From Phycisphaerales bacterium (GTDB lineage Bacteria; Planctomycetota; Phycisphaerae; Phycisphaerales; SM1A02): 64,000 nucleotides of DNA. Shown piece by piece: positions 1 to 11,268 of this stretch (position 1 is its first letter; each line of letters starts with the position of its first letter). The notes below the pieces were generated by a model, which worked only from the letters and a program-made list of their open reading frames with translations, was not told the origin of the DNA and made no database searches. Where the stretch lies: assembly GCA_029246705.1 (NCBI GenBank), contig JAQWMQ010000035.1:124001-188000 (forward strand), written 5' to 3'. The position numbers and the translations under genes were made by a program.

Positions 1-489
1 GACGGCATCCCCGACGAATGCCAGGGCGATTGCAACGGCAACGGGATCCCCGACACGGAGGAGATCGCCTCCGGTGACGAACAGGACTGCAACCAGAACA
101 GCATTCCTGACTCCTGCGACATCGCCGAAGGCAACAGCACCGACGAGAACGGAGATGGCATCCCGGACGAATGCATCGCCGACTGCAACGAGAACGGAGT
201 CCCCGATGCCATCGACATCGCTTCCGGGAAATCCCAGGACTGCAACTTCAACGGCATCCCCGACGAATGCGACATCGCTCAGGGCCTCACCCCTGACCAG
301 AACGGCAACGGGGTTCCGGACATATGCGAATGCCTCGGCGACATCGACCAGAACGGCATCGTCAACGGCTTCGACCTCTCCGCCCTGCTTGGCGGCTGGG
401 GAACCGAGTTCCCCGACATCACCGGTGACGGCACCGTCGACGGACTCGACCTGACGATCCTGCTGGGTAACTGGGGTCTCTGCAACTGA
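1..489 (+). CDS. Secreted calcium-binding repeat protein with C-terminal dockerin-like domain (5' truncated)
   Basis: Only the C-terminal 162 codons are in the window; the reading frame is open from base 1. The sequence shows repeated DCNxNGIPDxCDI units, which resemble thrombospondin type 3 or EF-hand calcium-binding repeats. They are followed by two EF-hand-like loops, GDIDQNGIVNGFDLSALLGG and a partner at GDGTVDGLDLTILL, and the protein ends GNWGLCN. The pair of loops with a Trp-Gly and a Cys close to the end matches the dockerin-like tail (GC-type dockerin) often found on planctomycete secreted proteins, and the 31.1-32.4 kb protein has the same tail. The role is probably surface display or cell-surface attachment; the catalytic or structural part lies upstream of the window. 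Confidence 0.8.
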   Translation, partial: DGIPDECQGDCNGNGIPDTEEIASGDEQDCNQNSIPDSCDIAEGNSTDENGDGIPDECIADCNENGVPDAIDIASGKSQDCNFNGIPDECDIAQGLTPDQNGNGVPDICECLGDIDQNGIVNGFDLSALLGGWGTEFPDITGDGTVDGLDLTILLGNWGLCN

Positions 490-516
490 CCGTAGCCAGA
501 ACCTTGATGCATCAAC

Positions 517-565
517 AACCGGTGGCAGCCGGCGCACGAAAGCGCCTGCTGCCACCGGTTTTCAG
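517..565 (+). terminator. Rho-independent terminator after the dockerin protein
   Basis: A 12-bp perfect stem (AACCGGTGGCAG, 517-528, with CTGCCACCGGTT, 549-560) carries an inner GGCGC/GCGCC stem and is followed by a short T run (TTTTC). It lies 28 bases after the stop codon of the rightward gene and may also serve the leftward gene ending at 597. Confidence 0.75.
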
Positions 566-596
566 TTGGCCCCGAAGATCATGAGATGAAGCAGGT

Positions 597-1961
597 TCAA
601 TCGTTGGTGCGATACCAGTCGGCGGCATAGTCGGCGACCTTTTCGGCACTCGCCCCGTAGTGCGCAGCCATGGCCTCCCGCCAGTCCTTGCCCGCCTTGA
701 CCGCCTTGATCCAGTCAGCGAAGCCCTGACGATTCCGGTCGAGCATCAGATCGCAGAGCAGGTATCCGACCGCGTACCCGACCGCGTTCTCGCCAGGCCA
801 GGTCCCATCCTCGTAGTTCATCGCCATCACTTGATCGATGCGTCCTGCATTGCGGATGTAGTCGAGACCCTGCGGGCGGCGTGTCTGGTCGACGGTGCTG
901 TTGCGGACCGTGGCGTTCGCAACGATCTCGGCGAACCCCTCGTTGGCCCACGTCGGCAGTCGTGCAGGCGTGATGAAGCGATGCATGATTCCATGCACGG
1001 TTTCGTGCACCAGCACTGAAGAGAACTTCTGGTCGTCCGGATCACGGAAGGTGTTCACGAAGACCCGAGGCCCCATGCAGTGACACAACCCGAGCACACC
1101 CCTTGGAGTCATCTGGTTGAAGGCCTGGGCTTCGATGAGTCGAAACTGGTCTTCGTCGGCACAGATGATGATCGAGGCCTTGCCCCAGAAGAGGTTCAAC
1201 GGCTTGCCGGAAGTACCGGGCAGCCCGAGCAGTTGCGCCACATCCAGGTACATGCGGTCCAGGTACCGAACCAGCCCACGCGTCTCCGCATCGGGCAGAT
1301 CCGAGTAGACGAGGAAATATTCGGTCTCGACCGGAGTGGCATCGGGAAAACCCGCCCGTTTGAGCAGTGCTTCGGTCTGCTCCTCCATGGTGGCCACTGC
1401 GGCAGCCTGCTCGAGATCAGTGAGATGCGGCCAGGGTGCGGCAGTCCAGGTGACCCCCTCGGGAAGTCCCTCCCTGAGCTGCTCGGTGGCACGCTGGCGA
1501 TCAGCCTCGGCCCGGGCTCGCTCATGCTCCTTGACCCGCGCTCGGGCTGCCTCGATGAGGCCCTCCGTACCGGAACCCAGGTTTCCTGCCCTCAGGAAGG
1601 CGGTTTCTGCGGATCGATCAGCCGCCTCGTCATCCCTGCGCAGCTGAAGTTCACCAAACAGGACCCAGTCCACGGCGTCACGACGATCCATCAGGCGCTG
1701 AAACACCCGTCTCAAGGAGGAAAGATCCAGTTCATCCCACGAATGAGCTCCGAAGGAGCCCTGGAGCCCGTTTTTGCCCCAGGAATCGATGGTCCCACGA
1801 ACCATGGTTGAACCACCCTCAAGCCGAAAGGCGATCTTGACCGGTGGCTCCACGGCCCTCGTGGAGGGGTCATCAGGGGGGGATTGAGCCCATAAACCCA
1901 CCCCCAGTACCGGGAAGATGAGGGTCAGTCTCAAGGCAAGTATCAAGTCAAGTGGTACCAT
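597..1961 (-). CDS. Secreted gluzincin-like (HExxH) putative metallopeptidase
   Basis: A 454-residue protein with a hydrophobic N-terminus (about residues 5-25, ending near GLWAQS) that looks like a signal peptide. The central region (about 110-165) is charged and probably helical. Residues 319-323 are HETVH, followed about 20 residues later by WANEGFAEIVA; HExxH plus a downstream NEGxAE is the layout of the peptidase MA (gluzincin) fold, as in DUF1570-like proteins common in planctomycetes. The two His and the downstream Glu would bind zinc. No close family is recognised, so peptidase activity is inferred from the motif alone. It is transcribed divergently from clpC, with a 207-base region between the two starts. 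Confidence 0.65.
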   Translation of the reverse strand: MVPLDLILALRLTLIFPVLGVGLWAQSPPDDPSTRAVEPPVKIAFRLEGGSTMVRGTIDSWGKNGLQGSFGAHSWDELDLSSLRRVFQRLMDRRDAVDWVLFGELQLRRDDEAADRSAETAFLRAGNLGSGTEGLIEAARARVKEHERARAEADRQRATEQLREGLPEGVTWTAAPWPHLTDLEQAAAVATMEEQTEALLKRAGFPDATPVETEYFLVYSDLPDAETRGLVRYLDRMYLDVAQLLGLPGTSGKPLNLFWGKASIIICADEDQFRLIEAQAFNQMTPRGVLGLCHCMGPRVFVNTFRDPDDQKFSSVLVHETVHGIMHRFITPARLPTWANEGFAEIVANATVRNSTVDQTRRPQGLDYIRNAGRIDQVMAMNYEDGTWPGENAVGYAVGYLLCDLMLDRNRQGFADWIKAVKAGKDWREAMAAHYGASAEKVADYAADWYRTND

Positions 1962-2040
1962 CGCCGATCCAATCTATGTAATTGATCGTAGTAATCGGGG
2001 AAGCGGTCACCAACCGGGGATCAGATTCCTTCTCAAATCC

Positions 2041-2070
2041 CTGCCAACGCCCCTGATCGAGGGTTGGCAG
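2041..2070. repeat. Inverted repeat upstream of clpC (outer)
   Basis: CTGCCAAC (2041-2048) and GTTGGCAG (2063-2070) form a perfect 8-bp inverted repeat, extended inward by CCT/AGG. It lies between the divergent starts at 1961 and 2169, so it is not a normal 3' terminator. It could be an operator or a leader hairpin; no known regulator site is recognised. Confidence 0.45.
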
Positions 2071-2077
2071 ACAACTT

Positions 2078-2097
2078 TGGCGCTCAAGAGGGCGCCA
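2078..2097. repeat. Inverted repeat upstream of clpC (inner), possible operator
   Basis: TGGCGC (2078-2083) and GCGCCA (2092-2097) form an inverted repeat with an 8-base spacer. A possible -10 element TATCAT follows at 2111-2116, which would put the repeat over the -35 region. It matches neither CIRCE nor the CtsR heptad repeat. Operator function is inferred from position only. Confidence 0.4.
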
Positions 2098-2168
2098 CTC
2101 CCGACACGGGTATCATGTTGGGATCGGTCAAGAACCGAGTGCCCATCGGCACGAAACAGGAGTGAGAC

Positions 2169-4697
<2,529 letters not shown>

Positions 4698-4724
4698 TAA
4701 CGACCGGACATCACCATGAACGCC

Positions 4725-4755
4725 ACGAGGCGCGCCGCAAGGCGCGCCTCGTTTC
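4725..4755. terminator. Terminator between clpC and the leftward lipoprotein gene
   Basis: A perfect 12-bp stem (ACGAGGCGCGCC / GGCGCGCCTCGT) closes a GCAA tetraloop and is followed by TTTC. It sits between two convergent genes, 28 bases after the clpC stop, and could work in both directions. Confidence 0.8.
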
Positions 4756-4783
4756 ATGTACGGTCATCGAAAATGGACGATCT

Positions 4784-5422
4784 TCAGCGGATCATCGCCC
4801 ATTTCATGCCACTCTCCTCGCGAATCACGTCGAATTCCGTGAAGACGAACTGCTCGGCGAGTCGTGGGTGAAGTCGATATCGAATGCCATCTGCACCAAG
4901 CGCGTCCTGGACGACATCGGGACTGAACAGGCCGAATCCCATGCGGTTGAAGGTCTCCATCATCGCCGGGCGATTCTCCTCGCAGAACTCGGCAAAGGCC
5001 TCGAAGCCTCCTCCGTTCTCGAGGTAGGCGGCTTTCGTGCGTTCCGCGAGGAGCTGGTCCCACAGCACGCGGTACTCGCGTTCGCGGATGCCTCGCTTGG
5101 CGTGCCCGAGGACATGCTCGGGTGAGAAGGCACGCAGCGTGATGGTCCCGTCATTGGCACGGGAACGGGTCTCCATGTCGTTGATGCGAGTGGCGCCGGC
5201 ATCATCGGAGCCGGTGGGCAGGGTGTTGTTCACATCCGACTCCACGAAACGAACAACGGTCCCGTCGTCGAGCACCACCTCGTCAAGAAGCTCCTTCTCG
5301 GATGCTTCCTTGTAGAACGCCGGTCGCTTGTGGTATTCGATCCGGTACGGAGTGCAGGCGACCGACGCCGGCAGGGAGAGCAGGACGATCGCCTGAACAC
5401 AACGGTCAAGGCGAAGGTGCAT
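4784..5422 (-). CDS. Hypothetical lipoprotein
   Basis: A 212-residue protein with no recognised family. The chosen ATG at 5422 gives a short signal peptide with a lipobox-like end (LPASVAC, Cys23), and lies two bases after the stop of the preceding gene, so the two are likely cotranscribed and translationally coupled. A longer reading to 5539 would overlap that gene heavily and bury the signal peptide. After the lipobox the protein is charged and soluble-looking, with a stretch on either side of VVRFVESDVNN and a C-terminal FTEFDVIREES. Its partner is a TolB-like propeller, so an envelope role is likely but unproven. Confidence 0.65.
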   Translation of the reverse strand: MHLRLDRCVQAIVLLSLPASVACTPYRIEYHKRPAFYKEASEKELLDEVVLDDGTVVRFVESDVNNTLPTGSDDAGATRINDMETRSRANDGTITLRAFSPEHVLGHAKRGIREREYRVLWDQLLAERTKAAYLENGGGFEAFAEFCEENRPAMMETFNRMGFGLFSPDVVQDALGADGIRYRLHPRLAEQFVFTEFDVIREESGMKWAMIR

Positions 5423-5424
5423 GC

Positions 5425-6564
5425 TCAGCCTCCTCGACCATAGGCTCCGCTTGGCTTGGCGGAGGGGCGATGCTCGGGAAAAGCGAAGTTCGCGATCCAG
5501 AGCTGGCTGGTGCCGCCGGGGTCCTGCTGACTGGTCCACATCATCCGCATTCCGATGGGGTCGAATGCGGGGAGCACGTCGGCTCCGGGCGTATCGGTGA
5601 CCCTGCGCTGTGCGGTCCCGTAGCGGACATGGGCGGGCATCACTCCGTCATCCTCCATCGCATCGACGATGAAGACCTCGTAGTTGCGGTGCCCCATCGC
5701 GCTCGTGGCGTAGACAAGGTGCTTGCCGTCGGGGTGCCAGAAAGGACACCAGTTGACGTGTGCATTGTCGGTCAGCTGGTACTCGCGACTGATTCCGATG
5801 AATTCGCCATCGTCACCACGCTCGAGATCGGCGACGAAGATCTGCAGCATGTTGTTGCCGTGTCGGTCCGATCGGTAGCAGATCCGCTCGACGTCGGGCG
5901 AGAAGAAGGGGCCGCCGTCGTAACCGGGAGCGGTGACCAGAGGTGTGATCTCGCCACTGGAAAGGTTCTTGACGTAGATGTCGCCCTGGCCGGTCGCGAG
6001 GCTGCAGTAGAGCAGGTACTCGCCGTTGGGCGACACCGAACACTCGGCCACGTAGGAGGTGCCGTCACCTTCGACCACCTCGAGCGAGCCGGCACTTCCG
6101 TCGGCACTGTCCAGCCGGACCTTCACGATCCGCATCTGCGGAGGGAACATCCAGCGATAGCGTCCGCTGCCTCTCTGGTAACCGGGTGCATCGGATTCCG
6201 TGGGTGGCCCGACGGTCGAGGCGAACCAGAGCAGGTCCGGGTCGACCGGATCGAACCAGCCGCAGGTGTTGGCGCTTCCCGACGGCGAGACCCGCACGAT
6301 GTTCTCGAGGTTCGGTCCCTTGGGACCATCCACCAGATCGGCTACGAACATCGCGTAGAAGGGGTCCTCGGATTCCTCGTCACCGACACGTTCGACCGCT
6401 TGAAAGACGACCTTGCTGCCATCTGGCGAGAAGTAGGCCTCACCGGCCTTGGCGAACCGGTTCGGGAAGGTCAGCTGTCGGGGTTCGGAAAGGAAATCGC
6501 CCTCGGCGGCAACTGAGGTCGCGAGGATGAAAACACTGAAGATGATGGATGTGATGGTGTTCAT
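5425..6564 (-). CDS. Secreted TolB-like beta-propeller protein
   Basis: A 379-residue protein with a signal peptide (about 1-20, ending SVAAEG). It has repeated TolB/PD40-type blades: the motifs YFSPDGSKVVF, SVSPNGEYLLY, FFSPDVERICY and FWHPDGKHLVY recur at roughly 50-residue spacing, with Gly-Asn and Asp-Ile connectors typical of six-bladed TolB propellers. Such proteins act in the periplasm as binding or scaffold modules, sometimes fused to peptidases; no catalytic domain is visible here. The gene precedes the small lipoprotein gene with a two-base gap, which suggests a two-gene operon. Confidence 0.8.
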   Translation of the reverse strand: MNTITSIIFSVFILATSVAAEGDFLSEPRQLTFPNRFAKAGEAYFSPDGSKVVFQAVERVGDEESEDPFYAMFVADLVDGPKGPNLENIVRVSPSGSANTCGWFDPVDPDLLWFASTVGPPTESDAPGYQRGSGRYRWMFPPQMRIVKVRLDSADGSAGSLEVVEGDGTSYVAECSVSPNGEYLLYCSLATGQGDIYVKNLSSGEITPLVTAPGYDGGPFFSPDVERICYRSDRHGNNMLQIFVADLERGDDGEFIGISREYQLTDNAHVNWCPFWHPDGKHLVYATSAMGHRNYEVFIVDAMEDDGVMPAHVRYGTAQRRVTDTPGADVLPAFDPIGMRMMWTSQQDPGGTSQLWIANFAFPEHRPSAKPSGAYGRGG

Positions 6565-6599
6565 GGGGGCTTCGCATTCTATACCCTGCCACCATCAAG

Positions 6600-7235
6600 A
6601 TGAACGATCTCCCCCCAATCCTCTTCCAGGATCAGCACGTGGTGGCCTTCGACAAGCCGTCGGGCCTGCTCTCGGTACCCGGCATCGGACCTGAAAAGGC
6701 CGATTGCATGGCCAGCCGGGCCGCGCGGGATGTGGAGGGAGCCCGAATCGTTCACCGACTCGATCGGGACACTTCGGGCGTGATCCTGATGGCGAGGGAT
6801 GCCGACACCCATCGCGAGTTGTCGCGGCAGTTCCACGATCGAGAGGTACGAAAGATGTACCAGGCGATTCTCGAAGGCCACGTGAGCGACGAGGAAGGGC
6901 TCGTCGATGCGGCACTTCGGAAGGATTTCGATCGCCCCCCCCGCCATCTCGTGGACCATGAACAAGGTCGAGAGGCACGAACGAACTGGAAGGTGCTGGA
7001 ACGAATGGACGCGCCCCCCAGGACCAGGATCATGTTCAATCCGGAGACCGGGCGAAGTCACCAGCTGCGGATCCATGCATGCACGCTCGGGCACCCGATT
7101 CTCGGCGACGATCTCTACGCACCACCCGAGATCGTGAAACTGAGCGAGCGACTGCTTCTCCATGCGGAATCGCTGGCCTTCACCCATCCGGCCAGCGGGG
7201 ACACCATCGAGATCCGGGCCGAGGTCCCCTTCTAG
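6600..7235 (+). CDS. RluA-family pseudouridine synthase
   Basis: A 211-residue protein that isomerises uridine to pseudouridine in rRNA or tRNA. The diagnostic motif HRLDRDTSGVILMARD contains the catalytic Asp of the RluA family, and the downstream GRSHQLRIH (about residue 150) and HPILGDDLY motifs are also family hallmarks. There is no N-terminal S4 domain, so it resembles the short RluA/RluE-size members; the exact RNA target cannot be told. It starts 36 bases from the divergent TolB-like gene and ends within a tandem 11-bp duplication shared with the convergent M1 peptidase stop. Confidence 0.9.
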   Translation: MNDLPPILFQDQHVVAFDKPSGLLSVPGIGPEKADCMASRAARDVEGARIVHRLDRDTSGVILMARDADTHRELSRQFHDREVRKMYQAILEGHVSDEEGLVDAALRKDFDRPPRHLVDHEQGREARTNWKVLERMDAPPRTRIMFNPETGRSHQLRIHACTLGHPILGDDLYAPPEIVKLSERLLLHAESLAFTHPASGDTIEIRAEVPF

Positions 7236-7253
7236 TCACCGACTAGTCACCGA
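7232..7253. repeat. Tandem 11-bp duplication covering two convergent stop codons
   Basis: CTAGTCACCGA occurs twice back to back (7232-7242 and 7243-7253). The first copy carries the TAG stop of the rightward RluA gene; the second carries the CTA (TAG on the minus strand) stop of the leftward M1 peptidase gene. Confidence 0.85.
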
Positions 7254-9981
7254 CGGCATGCATGTAGGAACCTTCGTGGAACTCACCCATGAGGCTCATC
7301 CAGTAGGCGATGTCGTCGCTGGTTCCGACTTCACCGTCGGCACCGGCGCTGACGAGTTCGATGAAGAGCAGCTGCTCGACGTCACCGTCATCGATGCTTG
7401 ATTCACCGTAGGTGATTCCGAAGGGTCGGCCCCACCCATCGTGGTACTCGGGGTCATTCGGGCTGCCGATCAGTTCAGCGACTCGATCGATCGGTCGAGA
7501 AGCATCTTCGATCCCAGCCCAGGCCGCACGTTGCCGACGTGCGATCGCGAAGGCGGCGTTGCCGGTCACTTCCCGAAGCTGTTCCTCCTTCTGGGTGCGC
7601 ATCGGGTTGCTGCCTCGATCACGACGGGAGCTGGCCTCGATCTCGAAACGACCCGGTATCACCTCCGAGGGGTAGACATTGTTGGTTCGATCGGCATCGG
7701 CGATCCTGCGCTGGGGATCGAGTCGGACGGAAACCAGCGCGCGATCGGAGACGAACAGCTTCGAGAACACCTCGGGGTTTCGCTTCCAGATCTCGGCTGG
7801 AAGCATGAAGGCCTCGGTCGCGCCGTCCGACCAGGTGAGTTCGAGGGGCAGGGGCATGACCACTCCGCCGTGGTTCCTGAAACGAACCACGTTGAAGTGG
7901 ATCGGTTCGTCCTGCAATTCCTCGATCAGGGCACGGTCATCGGCTTCGAGTCGACGCATGAACCGCTCGTAGGAGCGCCGGTCCCCATCGGTCACCTCGA
8001 GTTCGTCGAAGGTGTTGTAGAAGTCAAGGAGCTCTGGATAGCGCTCGGTTCGCTTCGGCAGGGATGCATTGCGTTCACGGGAGATCGAATCACGTTCCGC
8101 ATCTCTTTTCACCTTCTGCACCGGCTTGGCCAGATCGGGGTCCCGGGGTTCGACCGTGAAGTCGTAGATCTTCTCGACCGCGACGTCCACGTGCTCGGTT
8201 CCGTAGAACCAGCCTCGCCAGAACCAGTCGAGATCCGTTCCCGAAGCATCCTCCATGGTCCGGAAGAGCTCGGCCGGTTCCGGGCGGCGAAAGGCCCAGC
8301 GCCGGCAGAACTCACGAAACGCGTAGTCGAACTGTTCACGGCCGAGAACGGTCTCGCGCAGCACGTTCATGGCGGTCGCGGGCTTGGCATAGGCGTTGTT
8401 GCCGCGCTGGAGGATCGATTCCCCGTGGGTCATGATCGATCGCTGCCGTTCGGAGAGCATGTAGGGAACGATGCCCTGGGGCTCGCCACGGCGTGAGGGG
8501 TATTCGTCCTCCCACGTCTCATGGGCAAGGTACTGGACGAAGGTGTTGAGTCCCTCGTCCATCCATGTCCACTGCCGTTCGTCGGAGTTGATGATCATGG
8601 GGAACCAGTTGTGGCCGACCTCGTGGATCACCACGCCGATCAGTCCGTACTTGGTTCGCTCGGTGTAGGTCCCGTCCTCCTCCGGACGGGGCCCGTTGAA
8701 GCAGATCATCGGGTACTCCATCCCGCCCACCGGACCGTTGACGCTGATGGCCACCGGGTACGGGTACGGCACGGTGAAGTGCGAGTAGACCTCGATGGCA
8801 TGTGCGACGGCCTGGGTCGAGTACCGGCTCCAGAGAGGTTCACCCTCGTTGGGGAAGTAACTCATGGCAAGCGTGGTCTGGTCGGTACCGGGCACCTCGA
8901 CCCCCCAGGCGTCCCAGGCGAACTTGGGACTGGCCGCCCAGGCGAAGTCACGAACGTTCTCCGCAAGGAAACGCCAGGTGGTCTCGCCATTGCCACCTTC
9001 GGCACGCAGGTCGCGTTCCAGTTCCTCGTTCGCCAGCGCTTCCTCCGGCGTGATGACCAGGACCGGGCGCTCGGAAGTCATCGCTTCGCGGAGACGGGTT
9101 CGCTGGAGGTCGGTGAGGACATCACCTGGATTGGCCAGTTCCCCGGTGGATGCGACCACGAAACCATCGGGAACGGTGATCGAGACGTCGTAGTCCCCGA
9201 ACTCGGTGGCGAACTCACTGGATCCCAGGAAGGCCTTGTTCTGCCAGCCATCACCATCCGTATAGGGACACAGCCGGGGAAACCACTGGGCGATCTCGTA
9301 GATCGCATTGTCATTGTCCTTGAACCATTCGTAGGACGACCTCGCCCGACGGGTCGTGTTGCAGACGATCGGGTAGCTCCAGGTGATGTCGAAGTCGAAT
9401 CGGGCTCCGGGAGCAAGGGTCTCGGGCAGCTCGATCCGCATCATGGTGTCGATGATCGAATGCTCCAGCGGTCGTCCATCCGGGCCATCGACCGAGTGGA
9501 TCGTCGTGCCGCCCTCCCAGTCCATCTGAGCGGACTGCTGACGAAGCCATCGAACACTCTGTCCCTCGCGGAGATCGGGCGCTTCGGCGGAACGATTCCC
9601 GAGCGAGTCGCGACGAAAACGGTTCTGATCGATCTGCACCCAGAGATACTCGAGGGTGTGCGGACTCTGGTTGTGGTAGGTGATCCGCTCGGTGCCCCGG
9701 AGTGCGTGCGTTGCCGCATCGAGCGTGACCTTGATGTCGTAGTCCACCTTCTGCTGCCAGTAACCGGGGCCGGGCGCGCCGGAGGCCAGGCGTTGGTCAT
9801 TCGGCGTGGGCAGGATCTCGTCGATCTGGCGAAACGCGTCCGGATGGTCGATGCGCTCGATGACGATCCAGGGATCCTCGTGGAATTCATGGTCCCCGAA
9901 AAGAACCGGAGGATGCCCCGTCGCCTCGAAGGCGATGAGCGGAGTGACCAGGGCCATTGAGACGGTCAGGATGGTGTTCAT
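7243..9981 (-). CDS. Secreted M1-family zinc metallopeptidase
   Basis: A 912-residue protein. The ATG at 9981 is preferred because it gives a clear signal peptide (TILTVSMALVTPLIAFEA); an upstream reading to 10095 would lack one. The catalytic HEVGH (453-457), followed by Glu476 in WTWMDEGLN, is the HExxH-x18-E zinc site of M1 aminopeptidases. GGMEYP upstream corresponds to the GAMEN exopeptidase motif. The N-terminal part is the M1 beta-saddle. The C-terminal 350 residues contain MNVLRETVLGREQFD and helical repeats, then a region of unknown fold (WNRNPEVFSKLF-like) and a tail with AFAIARRQRAAW. It likely degrades peptides outside the cytoplasm. It diverges from the arginase gene, 80 bases apart. 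Confidence 0.88.
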   Translation of the reverse strand: MNTILTVSMALVTPLIAFEATGHPPVLFGDHEFHEDPWIVIERIDHPDAFRQIDEILPTPNDQRLASGAPGPGYWQQKVDYDIKVTLDAATHALRGTERITYHNQSPHTLEYLWVQIDQNRFRRDSLGNRSAEAPDLREGQSVRWLRQQSAQMDWEGGTTIHSVDGPDGRPLEHSIIDTMMRIELPETLAPGARFDFDITWSYPIVCNTTRRARSSYEWFKDNDNAIYEIAQWFPRLCPYTDGDGWQNKAFLGSSEFATEFGDYDVSITVPDGFVVASTGELANPGDVLTDLQRTRLREAMTSERPVLVITPEEALANEELERDLRAEGGNGETTWRFLAENVRDFAWAASPKFAWDAWGVEVPGTDQTTLAMSYFPNEGEPLWSRYSTQAVAHAIEVYSHFTVPYPYPVAISVNGPVGGMEYPMICFNGPRPEEDGTYTERTKYGLIGVVIHEVGHNWFPMIINSDERQWTWMDEGLNTFVQYLAHETWEDEYPSRRGEPQGIVPYMLSERQRSIMTHGESILQRGNNAYAKPATAMNVLRETVLGREQFDYAFREFCRRWAFRRPEPAELFRTMEDASGTDLDWFWRGWFYGTEHVDVAVEKIYDFTVEPRDPDLAKPVQKVKRDAERDSISRERNASLPKRTERYPELLDFYNTFDELEVTDGDRRSYERFMRRLEADDRALIEELQDEPIHFNVVRFRNHGGVVMPLPLELTWSDGATEAFMLPAEIWKRNPEVFSKLFVSDRALVSVRLDPQRRIADADRTNNVYPSEVIPGRFEIEASSRRDRGSNPMRTQKEEQLREVTGNAAFAIARRQRAAWAGIEDASRPIDRVAELIGSPNDPEYHDGWGRPFGITYGESSIDDGDVEQLLFIELVSAGADGEVGTSDDIAYWMSLMGEFHEGSYMHAVGD

Positions 9982-10061
9982 GCTGCGAGTGTATGCCCAG
10001 ATCGGAAGTTCAGGCATGCTGGAGACTGGTCCTCGAGCAAGGTTTCGGGGATCCTGTAGGC

Positions 10062-11039
10062 ATGACTTCATTCGAAGGGGACGCCCCCGCCTCACAGATC
10101 TCGATCATCGGAGTTCCCTGCGGACTGGGTGGTGGCCACCAGGGCACGGCCCATGGCCCGAATGCAGCCCGGGCAGGAGGCCTGAGCCAGCGACTGGGCA
10201 CGATCTGCCCGACCATCGACTGCGGTGACCTCGGCCCGCTCGAAGTGATCGATTGCGGGCGATCAGGCTTCGTCACGGAGTGGTGTCGCATGGTGCGACC
10301 ACGCACGCGCGCCCTTGTCCTCGAAGGAACCATGCCCTTGGTGGTCGGTGGCGATCACGCCATCGCGACCGGCTCGATGTCCGGCGCGTGCGCCGGCTAC
10401 CGAGCGGAACACGGAAAGGCTCCCGGCCTTCTCTGGATCGATGCACATGTCGATCTCAACACCCATGAGACGACTCCGAGCGGCAACCTGCACGGCATGC
10501 CGGCAGCCGCGCTTCTCGGTTGGGATATTCCGATCCTTTCGGAGATCGTCGGGGCGGATGGGCGCTTTGATCGAAGCAGGATGGCGTTCGTGGGTGCGCG
10601 CGACATCGACCCCGGAGAAAAGCGACACCTCGAGGAGGGCGGCATCGCGATCTGGAGCTCGCGCGATGTGAAGCAACATGGCGTCGAGCGCGTCATGACC
10701 GACGCGCTCGAGGTGGTCTCCCCCGGACACGAGCCGTTCTGCCTGAGCTTCGACATAGATGTCGTCGACCCGAAGCATGCACCGGGCGTCGATACCGCGG
10801 TGCCCGACGGACTGCTTCCGGCGGAAGCCATGGAGTGCATGGCCCGAGCAGGTGCCCACGGCCGAATCGTCTCCATGGACCTGGTCGAACTCAACCCGGA
10901 ACACGATATCGACGGCCGAACCGCGTTGATCGCGGTCGACTGCATCACTGCAGCGGTCGAATCGATGCAGGCCGAAACCGATCTCAGCCAGATGCCCCCC
11001 GATCCGGGACAAGCCTGTACACGAACGCCACCTGCATGA
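10062..11039 (+). CDS. rocF: Arginase/agmatinase-family ureohydrolase
   Basis: A 325-residue enzyme that hydrolyses arginine (or a related guanidine) to ornithine and urea using a two-manganese centre. The ligands are visible: His99 in VVGGDHA, Asp127, His129 and Asp131 in LWIDAHVDLNTHETTPSGN, and Asp231/Asp233 in CLSFDIDVVDPKHAPGVDT. The NTHETTPSGNLHG stretch is more arginase-like than agmatinase-like. The ATG at 10062 is chosen because the family N-terminus (ISIIGVPCGLGGGHQGT) follows directly; the extra upstream codons overlap the divergent gene and look non-coding. The arginase assignment over agmatinase is probable, not certain. Confidence 0.85.
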   Translation: MTSFEGDAPASQISIIGVPCGLGGGHQGTAHGPNAARAGGLSQRLGTICPTIDCGDLGPLEVIDCGRSGFVTEWCRMVRPRTRALVLEGTMPLVVGGDHAIATGSMSGACAGYRAEHGKAPGLLWIDAHVDLNTHETTPSGNLHGMPAAALLGWDIPILSEIVGADGRFDRSRMAFVGARDIDPGEKRHLEEGGIAIWSSRDVKQHGVERVMTDALEVVSPGHEPFCLSFDIDVVDPKHAPGVDTAVPDGLLPAEAMECMARAGAHGRIVSMDLVELNPEHDIDGRTALIAVDCITAAVESMQAETDLSQMPPDPGQACTRTPPA

Positions 11040-11268
11040 ACTGATGGAAATCGAAGCAGAACCGCGGCAGGTCCGCGATCTCTTCGCTGGTTTCATCACG
11101 AACCGACTGATCGATGACCTGTCGAATCTCAAGAAGATTCGCATCCATCATCATCGTCTTGTTGCTGGTCGGTCCATCCTGGTCGGAAAACTCCAGATCC
11201 TCTGGTTGCACGAACATCGAGCGAGCGACTCCTTGCTTCATGCTGGTTGTAAAGGGCGAACCGGGCAT
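10984..11268 (-). CDS. Small hypothetical protein overlapping the arginase 3' end
   Basis: A 94-codon frame on the minus strand that overlaps the last 56 bases of the arginase gene. The protein is acidic and soluble-looking (LLEIRQVIDQSVRDETSEEI, then FCFDFHQFMQVAFVYRLVP); no family is recognised. Alternative starts lie at 11241 and 11217. It is the most protein-like frame in the 340 bases between arginase and the cyclase gene (11040-11379), which otherwise shows nothing clear. The overlap and lack of a strong ribosome-binding site keep this tentative. Confidence 0.35.
   Translation of the reverse strand: MPGSPFTTSMKQGVARSMFVQPEDLEFSDQDGPTSNKTMMMDANLLEIRQVIDQSVRDETSEEIADLPRFCFDFHQFMQVAFVYRLVPDRGASG

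Noticed and set aside
2101-2168. CtsR half-site GGTCAAGA at 2126-2133
   Set aside because: Only one heptad is present; the second half of the CtsR repeat is missing and no ctsR gene is in the window.
5302-6516. 404-codon frame on the plus strand opposite the TolB-like gene
   Set aside because: The minus-strand frame has a signal peptide and propeller repeats; the plus frame is its shadow.
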